From positions 58,427 to 91,415 of the forward strand of contig DUBX01000031.1 in assembly GCA_012960115.1 (NCBI GenBank): a stretch of 32,989 bases of DNA, given 5' to 3'. The notes under the pieces are model-generated. The model searched no databases. It had not been told where the DNA came from and saw only the letters and a program-made list of their open reading frames with translations. The position numbers and the translations under genes were made by a program. Shown one piece after another: positions 24,468-32,989 of the stretch; position 1 is the stretch's first letter; each line of letters starts with the position of its first letter. This DNA comes from Porticoccaceae bacterium (GTDB taxonomy: Bacteria > Pseudomonadota > Gammaproteobacteria > Pseudomonadales > Porticoccaceae).

Positions 24468-26096
24468 CTACATATTTGGGTAATTAGGTCCGCCGGCACC
24501 CTCAGGGACTACCCAGTTGATATTTTGGCTTGGTTCCTTGATATCGCATGTCTTGCAGTGAACGCAGTTCTGAGCATTGATTTGGAAGCGGTCGCTACCA
24601 TCTTCGTTTCTAATCACCTCGTAGACTCCGGCAGGACAATATCTTTGTGCCGGCTCATCATACTCACCAAGGGTAAAGGTGATGGGTAACTCCGGATCAG
24701 TTAGCGTCAAATGGCAAGGCTGATCTTCTTCATGGTTTGTATTAGACATAAAAACAGAAGAAGCTTTATCAAAGCTAATAATGTTATCGGGCTTCGCGTA
24801 CTCGATTTTCTTGGATTCTGCGGCTGGCTTCATCGTTGCGTAGTCAGGTGTTTTGTCATGCAGGGTTAAGGGTAGGCGGCCTCTAAAGATATTCTGCTCA
24901 ATCCACACGAAAGCTAAACCAAGAAGCATGGGGAATTTATGCATCCAACCAGAAAAGTTTCTGGAGCTATGAAGCTCCTTATGTAGCCAAGAATCTTTGA
25001 TGGCTTTATTGAAGCTCTCTAGATCAGACGGTGCAGGGTCCCCCTTTTTCATCGCTTCAACAATTGTTTCGGCAGCAATCATGCCACTTTTCATGGCCGT
25101 GTGATTCCCTTTTATTTTTACACTATTGAGTGTGCCGGCGTCACACCCAATTAATAAGCCACCTGGGAAATGCATCTTAGGTAAAGAGTTAAGCCCGCCC
25201 TTGACGATCGCTCTAGCGCCATAGGTTAGCCGAGAGCCACCTTTAAGATACTTAAGTGTTTCAGGGTGATGCTTCCAGCGCTGGAACTCCTCAAACGGAC
25301 TCATATGGGGGTTGCTGTAATTTAAGTCGGCGATAAGCCCTATAAATACTTGATTGTTCTCTGCATGATAAAGAAATGCACCGCCACCAGTGCTACTTTC
25401 TTGTAGTGGCCAGCCAAGACCATGCACTACTAGACCTTCTTCGTGTTGTTCAGGGGGAATCTGCCAGATTTCCTTAATGCCAAGACCATAATGCTGGGGG
25501 TCACTGTTTTTATCGAGATCAAACTTCTTTATTAACTGTTTACCAAGATGCCCTCTACAGCCTTCAGCAAATAGAGTGTATTTAGCATGTAGCTCCATGC
25601 CTTGGGCGTAACTGGGCTTGTGCTCACCATTGTGACCAATCCCCATATCTCCAGTAGCAATACCTTTAACGGAACCATCTTCGTTATACACCACCTCAGC
25701 GGCAGCAAAACCTGGATAAATGTCGACGTCCATAGACTCAGCTTGCTCTGATAGCCAACGACAGACATTACCCATTGAAACGATGTAATTGCCATCATTA
25801 TGCGTGGGTTTTGGGATGAAAAAGTTAGGAAGCTTTATAGCGCTCTTAGCGCCAGTGTAGAATAAAAATTTGTCTTTCTTTACCTCTATATCTAGCGGAG
25901 CACCACGTTCTTTCCAATCGGGAAAGAGTTCGTTCATGGCGCGTGGTTCGAGAACGGCGCCAGACAAAATATGGGCACCTACTTCAGAGCCTTTTTCAAC
26001 CACGCACACAGTGATTTCACGGTTCAATTGCTTAAGCCGGCACGCAGCGGAAAGACCTGAAGGCCCTGCACCAACGATAACAACATCGTATTCCAT
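24468..26096 (-). CDS. Electron transfer flavoprotein-ubiquinone oxidoreductase
   Basis: Membrane-bound FAD and 4Fe-4S protein that takes electrons from reduced ETF to ubiquinone. The 542-aa protein begins MEYDVVIVGAGPSGLSAACR, an FAD dinucleotide fold with GAGPSG at 9-14. EVGAHILSGAVLEPRAMNEL follows. A middle domain has PHMSPFEEFQRWKHHP and GCDAGTLNSVKIKGNHTAMK. The C-terminal cluster cysteines are C487 (RYCPAGVYE), C511, C514 and C517 (CVHCKTCDIK). The Met at 26096, just after GGAAAGAG, is preferred to one five codons upstream. The gene is divergent from etfBA, and the three act together in beta-oxidation and amino acid catabolism. Confidence 0.96.
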   Translation of the reverse strand: MEYDVVIVGAGPSGLSAACRLKQLNREITVCVVEKGSEVGAHILSGAVLEPRAMNELFPDWKERGAPLDIEVKKDKFLFYTGAKSAIKLPNFFIPKPTHNDGNYIVSMGNVCRWLSEQAESMDVDIYPGFAAAEVVYNEDGSVKGIATGDMGIGHNGEHKPSYAQGMELHAKYTLFAEGCRGHLGKQLIKKFDLDKNSDPQHYGLGIKEIWQIPPEQHEEGLVVHGLGWPLQESSTGGGAFLYHAENNQVFIGLIADLNYSNPHMSPFEEFQRWKHHPETLKYLKGGSRLTYGARAIVKGGLNSLPKMHFPGGLLIGCDAGTLNSVKIKGNHTAMKSGMIAAETIVEAMKKGDPAPSDLESFNKAIKDSWLHKELHSSRNFSGWMHKFPMLLGLAFVWIEQNIFRGRLPLTLHDKTPDYATMKPAAESKKIEYAKPDNIISFDKASSVFMSNTNHEEDQPCHLTLTDPELPITFTLGEYDEPAQRYCPAGVYEVIRNEDGSDRFQINAQNCVHCKTCDIKEPSQNINWVVPEGAGGPNYPNM

Positions 26097-26260
26097 TGAT
26101 TCTCTTTCCAAAACTCTGACTCCAAACAGTGACTGTGTTAGTGATTATAACATTTCATTTATCATGACGGCTTAATTATAATGAATATAAATTGCCGAAA
26201 TTTCACGGTAAAACCGGACGTTAAAGCGGACCAGTGGGTCGTAACTAGAACTATGGCGGG

Positions 26261-26292
26261 TTGATTTTTTGGTGTTATTTAGGCAATATACT
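26261..26292 (+). promoter_or_regulatory. Possible etfBA promoter
   Basis: TATACT (26287-26292) is a good -10 about 75 bases before etfB. The -35 is poor: TTGATT at 26261-26266 is 20 bp away, too far for a typical sigma-70 promoter, so an activator may be needed. Confidence 0.3.
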
Positions 26293-26366
26293 CGCCTGAA
26301 AATTTGAGCACGGCGTTACCCCAGCGCTGATTTATAATTCTTATCACTGATTAAAAAGGATCACCA

Positions 26367-27119
26367 ATGAAAGTTTTGGTAGCCGTAAAGCGCGTTGTGG
26401 ACTACAACGTAAAAGTTAGGCCGAAAGCAGACGGAACTGGTGTCGATTTGGCTAACGTTAAAATGTCCATTAATCCTTTTTGCGAGATCGCTGTCGAAGA
26501 AGCTGTTCGATTAAAGGAGAAGGGCGTGGCGACCGAGATTATTGCGGTATCCGTTGGTGCGCAACAGTCGCAAGAACAACTCCGAACCGCGTTGGCGCTT
26601 GGCGCGGACCGTGCCATCCTTGTTCTTACCGACGATGTAATGGAGCCTCTAGCGATTGCCAAGTGCTTGAAGGCGATTTGCGACTCAGAGTCTCCTGACA
26701 TTGTTCTAATGGGTAAGCAGGCGATAGATGGGGATAATAACCAAACAGGCCAGATGCTAGGCGCATTAACAGGTTATGGGCAAGCTACTTTTGCATCTGA
26801 GATCACTATCGACGGCGGCAATGCTAGTGTGATTCGGGAAGTAGATGGTGGGCTACAAACGGTGTCGGTATCGCTACCTGCCATTGTGACCTCTGATCTG
26901 CGTTTAAATGAACCACGGTATGCATCTTTGCCTAATATCATGAAGGCGAAAAAGAAGACCCTTGATACGACAACACCAGCGGATTTGGGCGTCGACACAT
27001 CGCCTCGAGTGACCCTATTAGGTGTAGAGCGCCCGGCGGAACGTCAGGCAGGGATAAAAGTTGAGGATGTAGCTCAATTAGTTGATAAATTAAGAAATGA
27101 AGCGAAGGTGATCTCATGA
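26367..27119 (+). CDS. etfB: Electron transfer flavoprotein beta subunit
   Basis: The AMP-binding small subunit of ETF, the soluble carrier that accepts electrons from acyl-CoA and other dehydrogenases. The 250-aa protein begins [20 protein letters not shown]. It contains [41 protein letters not shown] and the ETF-beta signature [20 protein letters not shown] near 176-195. That loop is the partner-recognition loop. AAAAGGATCACC precedes the ATG. The last bases overlap etfA as ATGA. Confidence 0.97.
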   Translation: MKVLVAVKRVVDYNVKVRPKADGTGVDLANVKMSINPFCEIAVEEAVRLKEKGVATEIIAVSVGAQQSQEQLRTALALGADRAILVLTDDVMEPLAIAKCLKAICDSESPDIVLMGKQAIDGDNNQTGQMLGALTGYGQATFASEITIDGGNASVIREVDGGLQTVSVSLPAIVTSDLRLNEPRYASLPNIMKAKKKTLDTTTPADLGVDTSPRVTLLGVERPAERQAGIKVEDVAQLVDKLRNEAKVIS

Positions 27120-28045
27120 GTATTTTAATTGTTGCTGAACATGACAATGCTAGTCTGAATGTAGCCACACTGAATTCAGTGACGGCCGCTGTTGCTATTG
27201 GTGGTGATATCCATCTGTTAGTCGCAGGGGAGTCATGCTCTGCTGTTGCCGATCAAGCCTCGCAAGTCACCGGTGTTAGTAAGGTGTTGCTCGCTGATTC
27301 TGCGGCCTATACTCATGCGCTTGCAGAAAATGTATCGCTTTTGATCGCTGAGCTAGGTGCTAACTATAGTCACATATTAGCAACGTCGACAAGTAACGCT
27401 AAAAACATCTTACCTAGGGCTGCGGCTTTGTTAGATGTGCAGGCTATCTCTGACATTACAGAGGTTATTGATACAGATACCTTTAAACGGCCTATTTATG
27501 CAGGCAATGTTATTGCAACGGTTAAGAGCAGCGACGCTATTAAGGTGTTGATTGTCCGAGGTACTGCTTTTGACGCAGCGGTTGTAGGCGATGGTTCTGC
27601 ATCGATTGAGGCCGTGGCAGGTTCCCATGACGCGGGTAAGTCTAGTTTTGTCTCTGAAGAAGTCGTAAAGTCTGATCGCCCAGAACTGACGGCAGCTGAC
27701 ATTGTTATATCAGGCGGCCGAGGTATGGGTAGCGGAGAAAACTTTGAGTTGTTGAATGGCATTGCGGATAAGTTAGGTGCAGCTATCGGGGCTTCTCGTG
27801 CAGCAGTGGATGCAGGTTTTGTCCCTAATGATATGCAGGTTGGTCAAACGGGCAAGATTGTTGCCCCTGATTTGTATATCGCAGTAGGTATCTCAGGCGC
27901 GATCCAGCATTTGGCAGGCATGAAAGACAGCAAAGTCATCGTTGCTATTAATAAAGATGAAGAAGCGCCCATTTTCTCGGTAGCGGACTATGGCTTAGTG
28001 GCTGATTTATTTGTTGCTCTTCCTGAGTTAGAAGCGGCTTTATAA
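27116..28045 (+). CDS. etfA: Electron transfer flavoprotein alpha subunit
   Basis: The FAD-binding subunit of ETF. The 309-aa product has the beta-subunit-like N-terminal domain and a C-terminal FAD domain with [40 protein letters not shown], and [37 protein letters not shown] and [12 protein letters not shown] follow. This is the complete family pattern. It overlaps etfB by four bases and is closed by a terminator. Confidence 0.97.
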   Translation: MSILIVAEHDNASLNVATLNSVTAAVAIGGDIHLLVAGESCSAVADQASQVTGVSKVLLADSAAYTHALAENVSLLIAELGANYSHILATSTSNAKNILPRAAALLDVQAISDITEVIDTDTFKRPIYAGNVIATVKSSDAIKVLIVRGTAFDAAVVGDGSASIEAVAGSHDAGKSSFVSEEVVKSDRPELTAADIVISGGRGMGSGENFELLNGIADKLGAAIGASRAAVDAGFVPNDMQVGQTGKIVAPDLYIAVGISGAIQHLAGMKDSKVIVAINKDEEAPIFSVADYGLVADLFVALPELEAAL

Positions 28046-28071
28046 GCAGATTGGAAGTAATATTAGTATTT

Positions 28072-28099
28072 AAAAGGCTCCGTAAAGGGCCTTTTTTTT
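28072..28099 (+). terminator. Terminator after etfA
   Basis: AAAAGGCTC (28072-28080), loop CGTAAA and GGGCCTTTT (28087-28095) form a 9-bp stem with one G-U pair, followed by further T to 28099. Confidence 0.9.
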
Positions 28100-28221
28100 G
28101 TCCTTGAATTTGTTACCTATAATATCTATTGGGCAAGTGTTATTGTCGCTCACATAAACACAGGCAACGCGGATAGCAATCTAGGGTGTACTGCAAACGT
28201 TAAGCAGAAGGAGTTCTTTGC

Positions 28222-29298
28222 ATGCTTCAAGATTCAATGAAGGCCATGGTGACCATCGGTAACGGTGGTTATGATCGCTTGGTATATAAAGATGTGCCGA
28301 TCCCTAAAATTGAGCAAGGAGAGGTGCTGATTAAAGTCTTGGCCGCAGGGGTTAATAATACTGAGGTCAATACTAGGCTGGGATGGTATTCATCGTCTAT
28401 TAACGGCTCAACTAACGAATTGTCGAACTCAAAAGTCGATTTATTGGATCAAAAAAGTGACGGTGGCTGGAATGATAAAACGCCTTTTCCGATTATTCAG
28501 GGAACAGATTGCTGCGGGACGGTTGTTAAGGTCGCCAGCGATGTTGACAGTAACTTAATAGGTAAGCGCGTGCTGATTCGCCCCTGTGGACGTGAACACG
28601 GTTTTAACTCCTTGGGTAATATATGGATGGGATCTGATTTTGATGGTGCATTTGCTCAATTTTTGAAAATAAGTGCAACTGAAGTGTTCCCGGTGATATG
28701 TGACTGGACAGACGCTGAACTTGGAACGGTTCCTTGTGCATACGGCACCTCTGAAAACATGCTTTACAGAGCGAATTTAAAGCCGGGTGAAACAGTACTG
28801 ATAACCGGGGCTTCAGGTGGCGTGGGATCTGCGACGGTTCAACTTGCAAAACGTAGGGGTGCAAAAGTTATCGCCATTGCGGGTGAGGATAAGCATGAAC
28901 AGGTGTCGCAAATTGGCGCCGATATACTGTTAGGGCGGTCTGCTGATCTGATAGCAGTACTTGGGGAGCAGTCAGTCGATGTTGTGGTCGATAATGTGGC
29001 TGGGAGTGGATTTCCTACCATGATGAAACTATTAAAACGAGGAGGGCGGTTTGTTTCATCTGGCGCGATTGCGGGACCTATCGTTGACCTTGATATGCGT
29101 GATATGTACTTAAAAGACATCACATTAGTGGGGACGACCGCTTGGGATGAAACAACTTTTCCCAATATTGTGAGATACATAGAGCAGGGCGAAATTCAGC
29201 CGATTTTAGCGGAGACTTTTCCGTTAACGTCGATCGCTGAGGCTCAAAAGAAGTTTCTTGAAAAAAAGCACGTGGGTAAGTTTGTATTAATACCTTAG
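28222..29298 (+). CDS. Medium-chain NAD(P)-dependent oxidoreductase
   Basis: A zinc-alcohol-dehydrogenase-like (MDR) protein of 358 aa. The GroES-like N-terminal domain has GEVLIKVLAAGVNNTEVNTR. The Rossmann fold has ITGASGGVGSATVQLAKRRG near 196-215 and VDVVVDNVAGSGF. The start of the catalytic loop, where zinc enzymes place Cys, reads GVNNTEV, as in the quinone oxidoreductase branch, so a zinc-free reductase is more likely than an alcohol dehydrogenase. An insert of about 30 residues rich in Ser, Asn and Asp (about 55-85) lies before the IIQGTDCCGTV motif. It starts at ATG 28222 behind AAGGAG. It follows the etfA terminator, so it is a separate unit. The substrate is unknown. Confidence 0.85.
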   Translation: MLQDSMKAMVTIGNGGYDRLVYKDVPIPKIEQGEVLIKVLAAGVNNTEVNTRLGWYSSSINGSTNELSNSKVDLLDQKSDGGWNDKTPFPIIQGTDCCGTVVKVASDVDSNLIGKRVLIRPCGREHGFNSLGNIWMGSDFDGAFAQFLKISATEVFPVICDWTDAELGTVPCAYGTSENMLYRANLKPGETVLITGASGGVGSATVQLAKRRGAKVIAIAGEDKHEQVSQIGADILLGRSADLIAVLGEQSVDVVVDNVAGSGFPTMMKLLKRGGRFVSSGAIAGPIVDLDMRDMYLKDITLVGTTAWDETTFPNIVRYIEQGEIQPILAETFPLTSIAEAQKKFLEKKHVGKFVLIP

Positions 29299-29373
29299 TC
29301 AGAGATGTGACTTAATAGGAAAAGGTAATCGGATACTTTGCTCGGCTGCTTTAAACGTTTCGTTTCTTGAGAA

Positions 29374-29715
29374 CTATTGTTCATATATGTCTAGCCAGTA
29401 ATAAAAGCCGGGGTCTTCATCTGTGTCGATACTAGCGATCGTGGCAAACTGTTCAGGCTCACTAATAGCTAATGTTGTATCAACGTAAGGTGAGGTCTCC
29501 ATGCTCAGAGGCGTGAGCATTATTATGGCCAGCGCTGCGCAAGACGAACCGAGAACGATCCAAGACCATGTGTTTGAACGTGATCGCTGACCTCTAAGCG
29601 CTTTATTCCTAGCGATAGCTAGCTGGAAAGTGTCCTTTACCGAGGTGTCATCCTCAAGAGAGAGCAAATCTTCGGTGAGTTTTTCCTGGTTGATATTAGT
29701 CATAGTGGTATCCAT
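29374..29715 (-). CDS. Single-pass membrane protein, probable anti-sigma factor
   Basis: A 113-aa protein with an acidic cytoplasmic N-terminus (EKLTEDLLSLEDDTSVKDTF), a basic stretch (RGQRSRSN), one membrane helix at about 50-70 (WSWIVLGSSCAALAIIMLTP) and a short acidic outer tail ending YYWLDIYEQ. The start at 29715 has AGAGGA seven bases upstream and lies inside the end of the sigma factor gene, overlapping by 20 bases. That coupling and the topology are typical of ECF anti-sigma factors. I do not see a zinc HxxxCxxC motif or recognise the family in detail, so the role is inferred from context. Confidence 0.75.
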   Translation of the reverse strand: MDTTMTNINQEKLTEDLLSLEDDTSVKDTFQLAIARNKALRGQRSRSNTWSWIVLGSSCAALAIIMLTPLSMETSPYVDTTLAISEPEQFATIASIDTDEDPGFYYWLDIYEQ

Positions 29716-30325
29716 CTAACTGTCCTCTCAGTTTTTCTAAAGCCCGAGAATAATGTGTTTTCACGCTGCCTTCTGTGCAGCCCATGGCATAGGCCGTTTC
29801 ACGAGTACTTAAGCCTTCCCAGGAGCGAAGTAAAAAGGCCTCTCTCTGGCGGTTTGCTAGTTTTTTCACACCTTCAGTCAACCTGTCAATCCTTCGTTGG
29901 CGCATTAACATTTCGTCGGGCTCCTCTGATCGGCGCTCCGCACAGTTGGATAAGTCTGATTGAACATAATCATCGTTTTGCTCGTTGTCTAGACTTTTCC
30001 AAATGAAAATTTTATTTTGTACGGCCTGGCGTCGATAGTGGTCGGTAATTTTGTTATTTAAAATACGGTAAAACAGAGGCTTCCATTCTTGCACTGGCTT
30101 AAAAGCGTACTTTTCCACCATTTTAAACATGGTCTCCTGCACGATATCTAAGGCATCTTCCTGCCGGCTAGTGCTCATTTTAGCCATTTGAAAGGCTCGT
30201 TTTTCGATATCTTTCAGAAAGTCTTCCATCGTTCCATAGGATAGCGGGAGGGAATCTGCAGTCGAGGTGACTTGAGAGGTCTCAGGTACATTGGGCTGAG
30301 AGGTATTATTAGCCATCATGGTCAT
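29696..30325 (-). CDS. ECF-type RNA polymerase sigma factor
   Basis: A 209-aa sigma-70 family protein with regions 2 and 4 only. Region 2 (about 38-105) has EDALDIVQETMFKMVEKY and WKPLFYRILNNKITDHYRRQ. A linker of about 45 acidic residues follows. Region 4 (about 150-203) has KLANRQREAFLLRSWEGLST and GCTEGSVKTHYSRALEKLR. The first 35 residues are Ser/Thr-rich and poorly ordered, longer than usual. AGGGG lies 11 bases before ATG 30325; a Met three codons later is possible. The overlapping downstream gene is the probable anti-sigma factor. The signal and regulon are not evident. Confidence 0.93.
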   Translation of the reverse strand: MTMMANNTSQPNVPETSQVTSTADSLPLSYGTMEDFLKDIEKRAFQMAKMSTSRQEDALDIVQETMFKMVEKYAFKPVQEWKPLFYRILNNKITDHYRRQAVQNKIFIWKSLDNEQNDDYVQSDLSNCAERRSEEPDEMLMRQRRIDRLTEGVKKLANRQREAFLLRSWEGLSTRETAYAMGCTEGSVKTHYSRALEKLRGQLDGYHYD

Positions 30326-30338
30326 TAGTTAATGTGCC

Positions 30339-30377
30339 CCTGTAAAAGCGGTCCTGTCCCCTAAATTAAAACCCTGT
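30339..30377 (-). promoter_or_regulatory. Three ACAGG boxes before the sigma gene
   Basis: On the minus strand ACAGG occurs at 30377-30373, 30357-30353 and 30343-30339, steps of 20 and 14 bp, in the 108-base gap upstream of the sigma factor gene. They could be part of an autoregulated ECF promoter or a regulator site. I cannot tell which, and five-base words may recur by chance. Confidence 0.25.
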
Positions 30378-30433
30378 CACATCGTTAACGCGAGTGGTCT
30401 CAATGGGTTGACAGTCTCTCTGCTAATCGTAGC

Positions 30434-31258
30434 CTATAATGCAAAGTCTGCCCAGATAGGGCAGTGATCCGAGGGCTTTTCAAAAGCGCGAGCCTCTGTG
30501 TCGATGCCTGTATCGATGAGGCTCTCCATTGCAGCTTGTGAGGCCAGAATGAGGTCAATACGAAGACCTCTCTTGGGGTCTTGATCAAACCCTCGGCTAC
30601 GATAATCAAACCAGCTATAGGAGCGATCATCGTCAAGGTGCATAGACCTAAAAGTGTCAATTAGGCCGCAGTCAAGGAGGGCGCTTAGCCATTCGCGTTC
30701 TTCCGGAAGAAAGCAGCAAATCCCACGTTGTAGCCAACGTCTTGCGTTCTCAGGCGCTATTCCAATATCAATATCAGCACCTGCAATATTCATATCTCCC
30801 ATCACAACTAGTCTGTCTTCATTGCAAAACTGCTCTTTAATATAGGCGTTTAGATCAGCGTAAAATTTTTCTTTCGCTGGAAATTTAGTAGGGTGCTTAC
30901 GGCTTTCACCTTGAGGAAAATAACCATTGATAACGTGGAGAGTCTTGCCATTGAAGACGTACTCACCGTGGATCATTCGGCGTTGAGAACCTTCCGCATC
31001 AGTTGGATAACCACGTGTGATGCTCGTCGCAGGTATCTTGCTGAGCAGCGCGACGCCGTAATGTCCTTTTTGCCCATAGAAATCGACGTTATATCCCATG
31101 GCCGTAATGGCGTCGACCGGGAATTCCTCATCGCTTACCTTAATTTCTTGCAGTCCAATGACATCTGGCCGATGTTGTTCCAAGACAGCTTCTAGTTGAT
31201 GCATCCTTGCTCTAATGCCATTTACGTTAAAGGACATTACTTTGATTGGAGCGGCCAT
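30434..31258 (-). CDS. xthA: Exodeoxyribonuclease III
   Basis: The main AP endonuclease and 3'-phosphatase of base excision repair, with 3'-5' exonuclease on duplex DNA. The 274-aa protein aligns with E. coli XthA at an offset of four. Metal-binding E38 is in GLQEIKV, Y113 in NGYFPQGES, D155 and N157 in VMGDMNIAG, and the catalytic His is in KPSDHCPIWADF. RRWLQRGICCFLPEEREWL and RGLRIDLILAS are also family-specific. The ATG shares one base with the stop of prc (TAATG), so the two are translationally coupled. Confidence 0.97.
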   Translation of the reverse strand: MAAPIKVMSFNVNGIRARMHQLEAVLEQHRPDVIGLQEIKVSDEEFPVDAITAMGYNVDFYGQKGHYGVALLSKIPATSITRGYPTDAEGSQRRMIHGEYVFNGKTLHVINGYFPQGESRKHPTKFPAKEKFYADLNAYIKEQFCNEDRLVVMGDMNIAGADIDIGIAPENARRWLQRGICCFLPEEREWLSALLDCGLIDTFRSMHLDDDRSYSWFDYRSRGFDQDPKRGLRIDLILASQAAMESLIDTGIDTEARAFEKPSDHCPIWADFAL

Positions 31259-32989
31259 TAAGGCGTCGCCATGTTAGGGTCAAGTTGGACGATTTGAAGT
31301 CTATTACTTGCAGATATCACACCTATTTGATTGCCGAGTATCTGTCCTGCTTCAAACAGAATGGGATCTGATTCGGCTATGTTATCTTCGTCGATGTCTC
31401 TATCTTCTCTCCAAGACGCTATGTCAGTACTAGGGTTTAACCCCTTAGCCGTCAGTCGTTTATTGTCCAGAGAAAATAGGGCCTTATCCCAGGCCTCACT
31501 TCGCGCCCGACGCTCGGACAGATTTAACGATAATGTAGCGTCAGCACTCCAAGAATCGCTTAGGTCGACACGTTCAAAAAGGTGAATGAAGTCAGGATCT
31601 TGTTGAATTCGTTGTTGATGCGCATCGGTTAGCGTGTCGAGATAGAATGTTAAAGTATCATCAATCTTATGGGGGACTCGGTGGATACGATCCCAGGGGA
31701 GCACATTGTCCTGTTGGCTTTCGCCTACTTCTTCGGGGTCATAGACAGAGGGAAACGCGATATCGGGTAGAACACCACGATGTTGTGTGCTATCGCCAGA
31801 AACTCGGTAAAACTTTGAAATAGTCATTTTGAGCTGGCCACTGCTCAAGCCTGTGATATCTTGCACCGTCCCTTTACCAAAACTCTGACTGCCGACGACC
31901 AATGCTCGACCGTAGTCTTGAAGAGCTCCTGCTAAAATCTCTGATGCAGAAGCACTTAGGCGGTTTATTAACACCAGAAGGGGCCCTGAGTAGGCTGCGC
32001 GACGTGAGGCACGGTGATAGCGATTTACTCGTCCATTTGCATCGCGGATTTGCACCACAGGTCCATAATCGATAAACAGGTCTGTTAGTGTCGTGGCTTC
32101 CTGCAAGGAGCCGCCACCGTTGTTTCGTAAATCTAATACGATGCCGTCAACCTGCTGTTCTTCGAGCTCTCGAACTAAACGCAGCACATCTCTAGTGGTA
32201 CTCTTATAGTCAGGGTCTCTAGCGCGATAGGCTTCAAAGTCCATATAAAAGGCGGGGATATCAATCACGCCGAGTTTATAGGGATTACCTTCTTGTTCAA
32301 TCTCCAGAATTTCGCTCTGTGCGGACTTATTTTCTAGTTTTACTTTGTCACGAATAATTGCGATGGTGACCGAGTTGCTGTTGTCACCATTTGCTGGAAT
32401 GACTTCAAGTCTTACCGTGGTACCTTTTGCTCCCCGGATAAGGGCCACCACCTCGTCAATTCGCCATCCTATAACATCGACGATGTCGTCCTCACCTTGG
32501 GCAACACCGATAATTTTGTCTTCCGCCCCCAGAATCCCTTGCACATCTGCTGGGCCACCAGGAATAACCTCAATAACCTGGGTATAGTCATCTTCAGTGG
32601 TTAGTTGAGCGCCGATACCCTCCAGGGAGAGAGACATATTAATTTGAAAGTTTTCATTAGTCCGTGGAGTGAAATAACTTGAATGTGGTCCATAAAGAGA
32701 GGTGAGAGCGTTAGCATAAAGTTGAAACACGTCTTGGCTATCGCGTTGTTCATACTGCTTTATTTGAGTCGTGTAGCGCTTTATCAGTAACTCACGTGCC
32801 TCAGTGGGATCTTTTTCATTAAGAACTAACCGTATCATGGCGTCTTGGATGCGTTTTTCCCAATGAAGTGCTGCGGCAGTAGCAGACTCGTGCCAGGTTC
32901 GTTTTTCAGGGTCCAGTATGATGCTTTCGTCGTACTCCCCTGCTTTGCCGGGCGCCAGCCCTTCGATGGGGTGCAGAAGAATGCTCCAA
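31258..32989 (-). CDS. prc: Tail-specific protease Prc, N-terminus missing
   Basis: A periplasmic S41A protease that degrades SsrA-tagged and other proteins and trims penicillin-binding protein or lytic enzyme partners. The frame is open to the right edge, upstream of the Met at 32838 (for example DPEKRTWHESA), so the true start and signal peptide lie outside. In view are the substrate-binding segment DVFQLYANALTSLYGPHSSY and a PDZ domain (SLEGIGAQLTTEDDYTQVIE and onward). The catalytic core has DLRNNGGGSLQEA and Ser in LSASASEILAG (codon 31950-31948). The Lys is in SFGKGTVQ (codon 31875-31873), giving the 25-residue Ser/Lys spacing of Prc. The long C-terminal DUF3340 domain is present. It is followed by xthA. 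Confidence 0.93.
   Translation of the reverse strand, partial: WSILLHPIEGLAPGKAGEYDESIILDPEKRTWHESATAAALHWEKRIQDAMIRLVLNEKDPTEARELLIKRYTTQIKQYEQRDSQDVFQLYANALTSLYGPHSSYFTPRTNENFQINMSLSLEGIGAQLTTEDDYTQVIEVIPGGPADVQGILGAEDKIIGVAQGEDDIVDVIGWRIDEVVALIRGAKGTTVRLEVIPANGDNSNSVTIAIIRDKVKLENKSAQSEILEIEQEGNPYKLGVIDIPAFYMDFEAYRARDPDYKSTTRDVLRLVRELEEQQVDGIVLDLRNNGGGSLQEATTLTDLFIDYGPVVQIRDANGRVNRYHRASRRAAYSGPLLVLINRLSASASEILAGALQDYGRALVVGSQSFGKGTVQDITGLSSGQLKMTISKFYRVSGDSTQHRGVLPDIAFPSVYDPEEVGESQQDNVLPWDRIHRVPHKIDDTLTFYLDTLTDAHQQRIQQDPDFIHLFERVDLSDSWSADATLSLNLSERRARSEAWDKALFSLDNKRLTAKGLNPSTDIASWREDRDIDEDNIAESDPILFEAGQILGNQIGVISASNRLQIVQLDPNMATP

Overview
The window is a stretch of ordinary chromosome from a gammaproteobacterium. 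Evidence includes RNase E with a long basic tail, the plsX-fabD-fabG-acpP-pabC-mltG-tmk-holB string, CysB, ThrH, DUF1285, an ETF/ETF-QO set, exonuclease III and a full-type Prc protease. Protein resemblance by eye points to the Pseudomonas/Cellvibrio side of the class, and I would guess a marine relative. That placement is inference. Base composition looks moderate, a little under 50% GC by eye.

Layout. Bases 1-670 lie beyond the 3' end of a tRNA-Ser(UGA) gene. They hold an unrecognised open frame that runs off the left edge and a pair of 10-bp direct repeats, and may be the edge of an integrated island. The tRNA has its own promoter and terminator. Then come rne (minus strand) with a long structured leader, and divergently rluC with a HAD phosphatase that has no normal start codon. 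maf/yceF follows on the minus strand. A near-consensus promoter at 6661-6689 opens the envelope and lipid cluster: yceD, rpmF, plsX, fabD, fabG, acpP, a strong terminator, then pabC, mltG, tmk and holB. fabF and fabH are not in the cluster. Immediately after holB, where relatives carry pilZ, there is a pilZ gene broken by at least three frameshifting lesions.

The middle (14.8-24.4 kb) has short plus-strand units: an MBL-fold hydrolase and a dimeric-type dUTPase, malate dehydrogenase closed by a long terminator, a PrxQ/Bcp peroxiredoxin and a solitary yajC. Then come an AGCS alanine/glycine:Na+ symporter with a cytosolic 5'-nucleotidase and a small membrane protein, cysB with a repeated promoter element, thrH, and an overlapping TetR-DUF1285 pair.

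The right part (24.4-33.0 kb) holds ETF-QO (minus) divergent from etfB-etfA. Together these pass electrons from acyl-CoA and related dehydrogenases to the quinone pool. A medium-chain reductase follows. Then, on the minus strand, come prc (cut by the right edge), xthA coupled to it, and an ECF sigma factor overlapping a single-pass membrane protein that is probably its anti-sigma factor.

I found no CRISPR array, insertion sequence, phage module or clearly new multi-gene system. The most informative oddities are the decayed pilZ, the HAD phosphatase start, the tRNA-Ser flank, the rne leader, the cysB promoter repeat and the sigma/anti-sigma pair.
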